From assembly GCA_937868455.1 (NCBI GenBank), contig CALMMO010000516.1, positions 1 through 5,375 on the forward strand: 5,375 bases of DNA, written 5' to 3'. The stretch's first letter is position 1, and each line of letters starts with the position of its first letter. Origin of the DNA: an uncultured Marmoricola sp. (lineage in GTDB: Bacteria; Actinomycetota; Actinomycetes; Propionibacteriales; Nocardioidaceae). The notes under the pieces were generated by a model. That model did no database searches and was not told the DNA's origin. It saw only the letters and a program-made list of their open reading frames with translations. The translations under genes were made by a program, and so were the position numbers. Of this stretch, positions 1 to 5,375 are shown piece by piece.

Positions 1-80
1 CCAAGGCACGTTTTGATGCCGAAGGCATCGAAGGCCCGCGGGTGGCGGCCCCCACGACGTCGCGAAAGCCGTCCCACTGA
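1..80 (+). CDS. C-terminal end of an upstream gene, possibly an MscS-family mechanosensitive channel (partial)
   Basis: The frame starting at base 3 is open from the window edge to a TGA at 78-80 and gives 25 residues beginning KARFDAEGIEGPRV. Only the tail is present, so no domain can be assigned firmly. The phrase FDAEGIE resembles the C-terminal end of many MscS channels, which typically finish near a 'F-D-x-x-G-I-E-I-P-F-P' segment. MscS genes near globin genes are also something I recall from other actinobacteria. Both are weak inferences. Against it, the usual I-P-F-P following GIE is replaced by GPRV. The competing frame beginning at base 1 ends at 85-87 and reads as Arg/Pro-rich low-complexity protein, so it is less likely. 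A GATGCC-GAA-GGCATC stem-loop at 15-29 lies inside this frame and is probably a by-product of the codons used. Confidence 0.4.
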   Translation, partial: KARFDAEGIEGPRVAAPTTSRKPSH

Positions 81-96
81 GTACTAATACTCACTG
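75..96. promoter_or_regulatory. AT-rich inverted repeat upstream of the membrane-protein/globin operon
   Basis: TGAGTA (78-83) and TACTCA (88-93) are perfect inverted arms around CTAA. One mismatch further out, C75-A76 pair with T95-G96, giving a 22-bp dyad that stands out as AT-rich against its GC-rich surroundings. It overlaps the stop codon of the upstream partial gene and lies 55 bases before the preferred ATG of the next gene. It could be an operator for a dimeric repressor, part of a promoter, or a weak terminator for the upstream gene. No clear T-tract follows and no convincing -35/-10 pair can be named, so the role is inferred from position and symmetry only. Confidence 0.35.
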
Positions 97-150
97 CGTT
101 TGAGTCATGCCACGCGTCCCTCATCGCCGCCAATCAGTGATGATGGGTGC

Positions 151-2622
151 ATGAGCAAACTTGCAGACCCAGCTGTCTGTCCTGACTGTCGCGGACGTGT
201 CCTCCCTGGCGGAGTCTGTGGAACGTGTCGACTGTCTCTCAACGGGCCAAAGGCCACAGAATTGTGGCGCCTGCTGTTGCGAGCTGACGAGTTGCTCGAT
301 CAGATGCGTGCCGATCAACGAGCTGCCGCTCAAAGCGCGCTCCCCCCAGTCGTCGCGACGGCTGGCCAAGTTGGCTCTGCCATTCCCGGCTACGCTCCCC
401 CGCCTGCCATGCCTGGCACCAAGCCCAGTGGCTTCAAGCTGCCCGCGGCTACCGGTAAATCCATGGTGTTGTTGGTGGCAGGCGTCTTCCTCTTCGTGGC
501 CGCGAGTTTGTTCCTCGCCGTGACCTGGCAACTCCTCCCGTTGATCATCAAGGCATCGATCATGGTCGGCATCACCTCGATGTTCGCCTTCTTCGGCCAC
601 CAACTGAACGCTCGCGGATTGCGTGGTTCCGGAGAGACTGTGTGGGGGCTGACCGTGGCGCTGATCGCCCTCGATGTCTCAACCGCCTACCGCGCAGGTC
701 TGCTTCACTTTGACCGCCTCGACTCTCGTCACGTGGAGGGAATCACGGGGCTCCTTTTGGTGGGCCTGGGGATCCCCGCGGCCATGTGGGCCTTGAAGTC
801 GAAGGCCACACGCAGCATCTCCGCTGAGATCGGCGCTTCCCTGGGCGTCTTTATGTTGCTGACGGGCTGGGTGTTCCAGGGACCTTGGACCGACGGGCCT
901 CAACAGGCAATCGCCCTACCTTTGGTGGCTGCCGCAGGTATTGCTTTGTGGAGCCGTTTGCGGTGGGTTTCGATCGCAGTGTTGGGCTTGGCCGGCTTGA
1001 CCTGGCTGGTGCTCATCGCCACCGTCGCGCCTCACCTGAATGAGCCGCGAGCGACGTACTGGACTCATTTCCATGCCTGGCCCGTCATCGTCGCAGCAAT
1101 CTTCGCCGGACTCTTGGCTCTGGTGACCCGTCTGCCGCTCACCATGCGCCAAGCCGCCGCTGGCGCCGGCCTCGCAGTGTTCTCACTTGCGCTCTGGCTG
1201 CCAGTGCACGCCGACACTTGGTCGTTGGTCATCGCCTCACTCGTCCTCATTGCGCTGTCGGCTCTGGCCCTGGCTCGACAACCACTGTGGAGCGTCGCGG
1301 CGAAATGGGTGACCTTCGGGGTCGGAGCCTTAGTTGCCGCGGCCCTGGCGCTGCTCCCGTGGAGCGCCCTGGGCTCGCTGCCAAACAATGGGCTGTGGAG
1401 CACCACGAGCGGTGACATCTGGCTGACCGCGCAGCCGCTTGGATGGGCTCTGCCACTAGCAGGCGTGGCCGTCGCGGCCGCTTTGATCGCCGTTTGCGGC
1501 GTCGGCGTACGCCGTGGCCTTCTCGAACTCACCGCTGGCCCCATCGCCTACTCACTCGCCGGCGCAGTCGCCGATGCTCATATCGGCTTGGGCCTCGTTG
1601 TCGCCGCATTCATGATTGCTGCGGTGCTAGCGGTGGCACCACTCGCGCTGCCAGCAGTTCGTCTGGAGTGGCCGCTGGCCTCAGCCTTCGTGTGGGCAGG
1701 CTCTGCAACAGGTTTGGCTTTCGCCTTGGCAGCCTCAAGCGCGTGGGTCAGTGCGGTGCTCGCCACCATCTGCGCATTGGGACTACTCGCAGCAGCCAGG
1801 CGCCTCGCATCAGGCCGAGTTGGTGCCGTGGTCGGCGGATTCGGTGTCGTGATGACCGGCTACGCCGCATGGTCGTGGTTGCGGGTGGCCGATGCCCCAG
1901 ACACCACCTCAGCAGCGACCCTCGCCGTCGTGGCTGCCATCGCTTTGGTGGGCAGCCGAGTCTTCGGCCAAGCGCGACTCGGACTTGAAATCGCGGCGGC
2001 ACCGGTCGCTGTGCTGGCCGCCATGCTCGCCCTTCCGTCGGGAAGCAGCACTGCTGTCGTGCTCACAATCGTCGGCTCCGCTATGGCGCTGAGCGCGGTC
2101 ACTGATCATGCGCGCGAGATCTTGGCATGGCCTGCTTCCGGGGTTCTGGCACTGGCTACCCTCGTGCGCTTCGCCGCCAATGTGGCCTTCCCCGAAAGCT
2201 ACTGCTTGCCCGCCGCGCTCGTGCTGATCGGGTTTGGCGCGTGGCGGATGCGCACTAGCGACGTGTCGAGTTGGCGGATGTTGGGTGCTGGCCTGAGTTT
2301 GGCTCTGCTCCCCAGCCTACTGATCGCATTCACCCACCCGCATTCAATTCGCAGCCTCTTTGTCGGCCTGACTGCAGTGCTCGTGATCGCTGTTGGCATC
2401 GCGCTGCGTTGGCAGGCTCCGTTGGTGATCGGTTCAGGTGCAGCACTGGCCTTGGCCTTGCGCTTCCTGCTGCCGATCGCCCGTGACCTGCTGGCCAACC
2501 CCTTCGGGCCGTGGTTGATGTTTGGAGTCCTAGGCATGACTTGCTTGGTGATTGGCATCATGTGGGAGCAGTCGCTCAGCGGCGTACGTCGAGCAAACGG
2601 GTACGTCCAGTCATTGCGCTAA
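151..2622 (+). CDS. Polytopic integral membrane protein with N-terminal zinc ribbon, function unknown
   Basis: An 823-residue protein. Residues 10-26 carry two CxxC knuckles (C10-x2-C13 and C23-x2-C26), a short zinc ribbon. A predicted helix with hydrophobic spacing follows (about 33-61, GPKATELWRLLLRADELLDQM), then a Pro/Ala/Gly-rich linker (about 65-98). From about residue 104 to 803 the chain is almost continuous hydrophobic stretches rich in Ala, Leu, Val and Trp, consistent with roughly twenty or more membrane helices. It ends in a short basic tail (VRRANGYVQSLR). The arrangement of ribbon, 'GP-A-x-LW' helix, linker and multi-helix bundle matches large uncharacterised actinobacterial membrane proteins I recall from streptomycetes; no activity is known to me. 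ATG151 is preferred because it directly precedes the ribbon. A TTG at 100 would add 17 unremarkable residues and has no ribosome binding site. The site before ATG151 is itself weak (GGG at 145-147). glbO follows after 16 bases, suggesting one transcript. Confidence 0.85.
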   Translation: MSKLADPAVCPDCRGRVLPGGVCGTCRLSLNGPKATELWRLLLRADELLDQMRADQRAAAQSALPPVVATAGQVGSAIPGYAPPPAMPGTKPSGFKLPAATGKSMVLLVAGVFLFVAASLFLAVTWQLLPLIIKASIMVGITSMFAFFGHQLNARGLRGSGETVWGLTVALIALDVSTAYRAGLLHFDRLDSRHVEGITGLLLVGLGIPAAMWALKSKATRSISAEIGASLGVFMLLTGWVFQGPWTDGPQQAIALPLVAAAGIALWSRLRWVSIAVLGLAGLTWLVLIATVAPHLNEPRATYWTHFHAWPVIVAAIFAGLLALVTRLPLTMRQAAAGAGLAVFSLALWLPVHADTWSLVIASLVLIALSALALARQPLWSVAAKWVTFGVGALVAAALALLPWSALGSLPNNGLWSTTSGDIWLTAQPLGWALPLAGVAVAAALIAVCGVGVRRGLLELTAGPIAYSLAGAVADAHIGLGLVVAAFMIAAVLAVAPLALPAVRLEWPLASAFVWAGSATGLAFALAASSAWVSAVLATICALGLLAAARRLASGRVGAVVGGFGVVMTGYAAWSWLRVADAPDTTSAATLAVVAAIALVGSRVFGQARLGLEIAAAPVAVLAAMLALPSGSSTAVVLTIVGSAMALSAVTDHAREILAWPASGVLALATLVRFAANVAFPESYCLPAALVLIGFGAWRMRTSDVSSWRMLGAGLSLALLPSLLIAFTHPHSIRSLFVGLTAVLVIAVGIALRWQAPLVIGSGAALALALRFLLPIARDLLANPFGPWLMFGVLGMTCLVIGIMWEQSLSGVRRANGYVQSLR

Positions 2623-2638
2623 TCCTTCGAGAGGCACA

Positions 2639-3022
2639 ATGGCGTTCGTGAGTTCCTTCTTCGACGACATCGGCGGCCAGCCCACCATCGACGCAATCGT
2701 GGCCACCTTCTATCAGGGCGTGGCCACCGATGAAATCTTGCGACCGATGTATCCCGAGGATGAACTCGAGGGAGCCGAACGCAGACTCGCGATGTTCCTT
2801 GCCCAATATTGGGGCGGCCCGACGACGTACTCCGATGAGCGGGGTCACCCTCGACTTCGGATGCGGCACGCTCCCTACAAAGTGAACCCCGAAGCCGGGC
2901 ACCGTTGGTTGCTGCACTTCAAGGCCGGACTCGACTCAGTCGACCTGACCCCTGAGCAGTACGAAAGGTTCTGGGACTACGTCACGCACGCGGCGACGTT
3001 CATGCTCAACTCAACCGACTAG
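2639..3022 (+). CDS. glbO: Group II truncated hemoglobin (trHbO)
   Basis: A 127-residue cytoplasmic heme protein of the 2-over-2 globin fold, the usual length for the family. All group II hallmarks are visible: Gly-Gly at 12-13; Tyr25 at B10; Tyr38 at CD1 in YPEDEL; Ala46 at E7; Leu50 at E11; the FLAQYWGGP block (53-61); RGHPRLRMRHAP, with proximal heme ligand His77 at F8; and Trp90 at G8. The same block order occurs in Mycobacterium tuberculosis GlbO with a constant offset of two residues. The Tyr-Tyr-Trp distal cage of that group binds oxygen very tightly and is linked to O2, NO or peroxide chemistry; the exact role here is inferred. A GAGAGG ribosome binding site (2629-2634) lies four bases before the ATG. 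It sits 16 bases after the membrane-protein gene and probably depends on that gene's promoter. Its TAG stop overlaps the stop of the convergent thioesterase gene. Confidence 0.96.
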   Translation: MAFVSSFFDDIGGQPTIDAIVATFYQGVATDEILRPMYPEDELEGAERRLAMFLAQYWGGPTTYSDERGHPRLRMRHAPYKVNPEAGHRWLLHFKAGLDSVDLTPEQYERFWDYVTHAATFMLNSTD

Positions 3023-3903
3023 CGGCCCGTCTGAACGTTTTCGATGAGCCGTTGACGCTGCTCAGGTGTCAGCGGTTGGGCAGCTTGAGTGGCCTGGTCA
3101 AAGCCCACCAGCACGGCGCGCCCGCGCGAGAGCACCTGGCCTGTCAATGGATCTTCGATGTCGGCTCTGATGGTCACGCTGCTCGTGCCCACCTGCTCGA
3201 CCCACGACCGCACCGCATATGGCTCGGCGCGAAAAGTGATCGGCACCAGATAGTCGATGTCGGTGTGCGCGACGACCCATTGGCGCCACTGTCCACCGCT
3301 TGACTGGGCAAGTTCGCGCAGGAAAAGCACCCTGGCTTCTTGGAAGTATTCGACGTATTTGACGTTGTTGACGTGTCCGTAGGCGTCGACGTCGGAGAAC
3401 CGCACCCACAGGTCGCTGAGATGTCCCTCGAATCCAGCTCCGATGGGACCAAGTTTGGCCGTGCGGCTCACTGCATCGCCGGCGAAACGTTCCATCCGCT
3501 CGCGTTCATCGGGGCGGAGCCTGCGCAGTTGGTCAGCAGCAAAGTTGAAGGGCGCTAGCACGGTGAGTGCTTGCAAGTAGCAGCGTCGAGCGCCGTCTGG
3601 CTCCACGTCGTACATCTCATAGGCCACCTCGATGCTGGCTGCCCTCACTTTGGCGACCCAGACGTCGATGGTCACAGGCTCTGGGCGGTAGACCAGCGGA
3701 GCCAGGAAACTCACTTCATGGCGTACGACGACGATCCCGTCGGTCAGTGTGCCTTGCCCGGCTGCGGCCCCACCAAATCTGGCGTGACCAGCAAGCATGT
3801 CGATGCGCGCCTCTTGCAGATAGTCGACGTAAGCGACGTTGTTGACGTGGGCTTGCAAATCCATATCGGCCCAACGAATCGGGCAGCGGTAGACGTGACG
3901 CAC
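3019..3903 (-). CDS. Double-hotdog acyl-CoA thioesterase (4HBT family)
   Basis: A 294-residue protein made of two fused 4HBT hotdog domains. Domain 1 (about 4-120) opens with IRWADMDLQAHVNN (9-22) followed by YVDYLQEAR; domain 2 (about 163-270) opens with VRFSDVDAYGHVNN (167-180) followed by YVEYFQEAR. Each has the catalytic-type Asp (D15 and D173) ahead of HVNN, as in 4-hydroxybenzoyl-CoA thioesterase/YbgC-like enzymes. The expected reaction is hydrolysis of an acyl-CoA to free acid and CoA in the cytoplasm; chain length cannot be read from sequence. Many actinobacterial relatives are single-domain (about 140 residues); this is the fused form. The start is GTG at 3901-3903, nine bases after a strong GGAAGG site (complement of 3913-3918), immediately before the first conserved block. 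The open frame continues far upstream antisense to the thiolase, but that part has no homology and is discarded. The gene is divergent from the thiolase and its stop interlocks with that of glbO. Confidence 0.93.
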   Translation of the reverse strand: MRHVYRCPIRWADMDLQAHVNNVAYVDYLQEARIDMLAGHARFGGAAAGQGTLTDGIVVVRHEVSFLAPLVYRPEPVTIDVWVAKVRAASIEVAYEMYDVEPDGARRCYLQALTVLAPFNFAADQLRRLRPDERERMERFAGDAVSRTAKLGPIGAGFEGHLSDLWVRFSDVDAYGHVNNVKYVEYFQEARVLFLRELAQSSGGQWRQWVVAHTDIDYLVPITFRAEPYAVRSWVEQVGTSSVTIRADIEDPLTGQVLSRGRAVLVGFDQATQAAQPLTPEQRQRLIENVQTGR

Positions 3904-4011
3904 AACACCGATCCTTCCAGCCCGAACCCGGTTATCGTGTGATCGGCTCTGGTTACCGGCTAGTCGGTGCCCAACCAGACCCCCAACCACTCCAAGAGGA
4001 AGAGCACTTAG
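3904..4011. promoter_or_regulatory. Divergent promoter region between thioesterase and thiolase genes
   Basis: These 108 bases separate two genes read in opposite directions, so both promoters should lie here or nearby. On the plus strand TATCGT (3933-3938) fits the loose actinobacterial -10 pattern TANNNT, but no good -35 pairs with it. An 8-mer GGTTAYCG occurs twice in the same orientation (3930-3937 and 3951-3958), 21 bases apart, about two helical turns, which would suit a regulator binding one face of the DNA. CCGATC (3908-3913) and GATCGG (3941-3946) are inverted and flank the thioesterase ribosome binding site. The thiolase ribosome binding site is the purine run AAGAGGAAGAG at 3994-4004. 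Which of these elements are real is uncertain; only the two ribosome binding sites are convincing. Confidence 0.45.
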
Positions 4012-5229
4012 ATGCCTGAAGCAGTGATCGTTTCCGCCGCACGCACCCCGATTGGTCGCGCCAACAAGGGCTCCTTGAAGGACTTCCGTCCCGACGATCT
4101 CTCCGCGCTCATCATCAAGTCCGCACTGGAGAAGATTCCTGCCCTGGACCCGAACACGATCGACGACCTCTACCTCGGCTGCGGGCTCCCCGGTGGCGAG
4201 ATGGGCAACAACATGGGCCGCATCGTGTCGGTGCTGATGGGCTACGACAAGATCCCCGGCGCCACCATCACCCGCTACTGCTCCTCCTCGGTGCAGACCA
4301 CGCGCATGGCGTTCCACGCCATCAAGGCCGGTGAAGGCGACGCGTTCATATCCGCAGGAGTCGAGACTGTCTCTCGCTTCGCGAAGGGCACGTCCGATCA
4401 CATCCCCGGCACCCGCAACGAGCTTTTCAACGACGGCGCGGCACGCACGGCAAAGTACGCCGAGGGCGGGCAAGACTGGCACGACCCTCGCGAAGACGGA
4501 CTGCTCCCTGACGCCTACATCCAGATGGGCCAGACCGCAGAAAACGTCGCTCGCATGTTGAAGCTTGACCGCCAGGAACTCGATGAGTTCGGTGTGCGCT
4601 CGCAAAACCTCACCGAGGCAGCGATCGCGTCTGGCTTCTGGGCCAACGAGATCACCCCGGTGACCGCTCCCGATGGCACCGTCGTCACCGCCGATGACGG
4701 CCCGCGTGCCGGCGTCACCTACGACGCAATTTCGCAGTTGCAGCCGGTGTTTCGCCCTGACGGGGTCGTCACCGCAGGCAACTGTTGCCCACTCAACGAC
4801 GGAGCCGCAGCAGTCATCGTGATGAGCGACACCAAGGCAGCCGAACTCGGTCTCACTCCCCTGGCTCGCATCGTCTCCACCGGCGTCACCGGTCTTTCCC
4901 CCGAGATCATGGGGATGGGTCCGGTTGAAGCATCGAAGCAGGCTCTGGCTCGCGCAAACATGACCATCGATGACATCGACCTTGTCGAAATCAATGAGGC
5001 GTTTGCGGCCCAGGTAGTGCCGTCGTACAAAGAATTGGGCGTCAGCCTCGACCGCCTCAACGTCAACGGCGGCTCGATCGCGGTGGGTCACCCCTTCGGC
5101 ATGACCGGTGCTCGGCTGCAAAACACGATGCTGAACTCGCTGAAGTGGCACGACAAGTCCACCGGTTTGATCACGATGTGTGTGGGTGGCGGCCAAGGAA
5201 TGGCGCTTATTCTCGAGCGACTGTCCTGA
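4012..5229 (+). CDS. Thiolase, probable acetyl-CoA C-acetyltransferase
   Basis: A 405-residue full-length thiolase. It opens with the family N-terminus EAVIVSAARTPIGR. The nucleophilic cysteine is Cys90 in TRYCSSSVQ. Then come AGVETVSR (115-122), MGQTAENVA (172-180), LNDGAAA (261-267), NEAFA (328-332), the catalytic histidine His360 in GHPFGMTGA, and the acid/base cysteine Cys390 in CVGGGQG. All four active-site elements (Cys, Asn of NEAF, His, Cys) are intact, so the enzyme should be active in the cytoplasm. It would either condense acyl-CoAs to 3-ketoacyl-CoA or run thiolysis at the end of beta-oxidation; sequence alone does not give direction or chain length. NCCPLNDG in place of the common NASGxNDG, and RYCSSS, match a streptomycete-type subgroup as I recall it, unlike mycobacterial FadA3, FadA5 or FadA6. 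The ATG follows a purine-rich ribosome binding site (3994-4004). The last codons (ERLS and stop) form part of the 53-bp repeat. Confidence 0.95.
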   Translation: MPEAVIVSAARTPIGRANKGSLKDFRPDDLSALIIKSALEKIPALDPNTIDDLYLGCGLPGGEMGNNMGRIVSVLMGYDKIPGATITRYCSSSVQTTRMAFHAIKAGEGDAFISAGVETVSRFAKGTSDHIPGTRNELFNDGAARTAKYAEGGQDWHDPREDGLLPDAYIQMGQTAENVARMLKLDRQELDEFGVRSQNLTEAAIASGFWANEITPVTAPDGTVVTADDGPRAGVTYDAISQLQPVFRPDGVVTAGNCCPLNDGAAAVIVMSDTKAAELGLTPLARIVSTGVTGLSPEIMGMGPVEASKQALARANMTIDDIDLVEINEAFAAQVVPSYKELGVSLDRLNVNGGSIAVGHPFGMTGARLQNTMLNSLKWHDKSTGLITMCVGGGQGMALILERLS

Positions 5230-5255
5230 GCCCAGAGGGCGTGGGACACAAGCTC
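5215..5255 (+). terminator. Nested hairpin at the thiolase stop codon, possible non-canonical terminator
   Basis: The first 41 bases of each repeat unit fold on themselves: GAGC pairs with GCTC (4 bp), TGTCC with GGACA (5 bp) and GCCC with GGGC (4 bp), closed by an AGA loop. The stems are separated by symmetric three-base internal loops (GAC/CAA and TGA/GTG). In RNA the second loop can add two wobble pairs (U-G and G-U). In copy 1 the internal-loop TGA is the thiolase stop codon itself. The same structure recurs at 5268-5308 (weakened by two substitutions) and 5321-5361. No U-tract follows, so it is not a classic intrinsic terminator. U-less terminators have been proposed in actinobacteria, and roles in mRNA 3'-end protection or protein binding are alternatives. 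Confidence 0.35.
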
Positions 5256-5375
5256 GACCAACAACCAGAGCGACTGACCTGATCCCAGAGGGCGTGGGAC
5301 ACAAGCTCGACCAACAACCAGAGCGACTGTCCTGAGCCCAGAGGGCGTGGGACACAAGCTCGACCAACAACCAGA
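5215..5375. repeat. 53-bp tandem direct repeat, three full copies plus the start of a fourth, overlapping the thiolase 3' end
   Basis: Copies lie at 5215-5267, 5268-5320 and 5321-5373, with GA at 5374-5375 beginning another. Copies 1 and 3 are identical over 53 bases. Copy 2 differs at two sites: T to A at unit position 10 (5277) and G to T at unit position 16 (5283). Unit positions 1-15 of copy 1 are the last four codons (Glu-Arg-Leu-Ser) and TGA stop of the thiolase. Each unit is a 41-base dyad followed by a 12-base spacer GACCAACAACCA. The period is close to five helical turns and is not a multiple of three, so the array codes for no regular peptide. The total copy number is unknown because the array leaves the window. 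The ACAAGCTCGACCAAC segment resembles 'GACAAGCTCGACC' intergenic repeats I recall from other actinobacteria; that link is tentative. Confidence 0.95.

Noticed and set aside
11..33. A stem-loop GATGCC-GAA-GGCATC with G-T and A-T extensions.
   Set aside because: It lies inside the presumed upstream coding frame with no T-tract, and the sense codons Asp-Ala-Glu-Gly-Ile explain the symmetry.
78..93. GAGTACTAATACTC resembles the GTACTAATA found near the 3' end of 23S rRNA.
   Set aside because: The flanking bases do not match the rRNA 3' end and no other rRNA sequence is present; the match is only about nine bases.
100..150. A TTG at 100 as the start of the membrane protein.
   Set aside because: It adds 17 residues of no recognisable character, has no ribosome binding site, and ATG151 sits right before the conserved zinc ribbon.
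2576..2917. A 113-codon minus-strand frame over the globin gene.
   Set aside because: It lies opposite a strongly conserved globin, its translation has no recognisable features, and no ribosome binding site supports it.
3340..3942. Plus-strand frames of 72-123 codons opposite the thioesterase gene.
   Set aside because: They are antisense to the two conserved hotdog motifs; their repeated VDVVDV-type stretches are simply the complement of the HVNN-coding repeats.
5088..5357. An 89-codon minus-strand frame through the repeats.
   Set aside because: The 53-bp period shifts frame at each copy, so the peptide is not a regular repeat protein. It is just an unbroken frame through a tandem array and the antisense of the thiolase end.
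3904..5370. The minus-strand reading frame of the thioesterase stays open for about 490 codons upstream, antisense to the thiolase and into the repeat.
   Set aside because: It is antisense to a fully conserved thiolase. Its translation is Val/Gly/Asp/Arg/His-rich without any domain, and the hotdog homology begins only at the GTG at 3903 behind a good ribosome binding site. High GC explains the lack of stops.
5215..5375. A CRISPR array was considered because of the regular repeats.
   Set aside because: The units are contiguous and nearly identical over the whole 53 bases, with no variable spacers and no cas genes.

Overview
The window looks like chromosomal DNA from a GC-rich actinobacterium (Actinomycetota). 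Evidence: G/C-biased third codon positions, long antisense open frames, a GTG start, a group II truncated hemoglobin that closely matches mycobacterial GlbO at every heme-pocket position, and a thiolase that closely resembles streptomycete acetyl-CoA acetyltransferases as I remember them. Genus cannot be decided by eye.

Layout, left to right. (1) Positions 1-80 hold the last 25 codons of a plus-strand gene that begins outside the window, possibly an MscS-type mechanosensitive channel. (2) Positions 81-150 are a short gap containing an AT-rich dyad (75-96). (3) 151-2622 encodes an 823-residue polytopic membrane protein with a cytoplasmic-looking four-cysteine zinc ribbon at its N-terminus; function unknown. 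(4) 2639-3022 encodes a truncated hemoglobin (GlbO), 16 bases downstream of gene 3 and probably in the same transcript. (5) 3019-3903, minus strand, encodes a 294-residue double-hotdog acyl-CoA thioesterase that converges on glbO; the two stop codons are interlocked in one CTAG. (6) 3904-4011 is a divergent promoter region. (7) 4012-5229 encodes a 405-residue thiolase (acetyl-CoA C-acetyltransferase). (8) 5215-5375 is a 53-bp tandem repeat whose first copy contains the last four codons and stop of the thiolase; it runs off the window edge.

Functionally, the right half pairs two acyl-CoA enzymes: a thiolase (making or cleaving 3-ketoacyl-CoA) and a hotdog thioesterase (hydrolysing acyl-CoA), transcribed divergently. 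The left half pairs an oxygen/NO/peroxide-type heme protein with an uncharacterised zinc-ribbon membrane protein. No mobile element, tRNA, rRNA or CRISPR is visible. No large undescribed system is evident. The most unusual items are the repeat array grown from a gene's 3' end and its nested symmetric hairpin, followed by the membrane protein-globin pairing.
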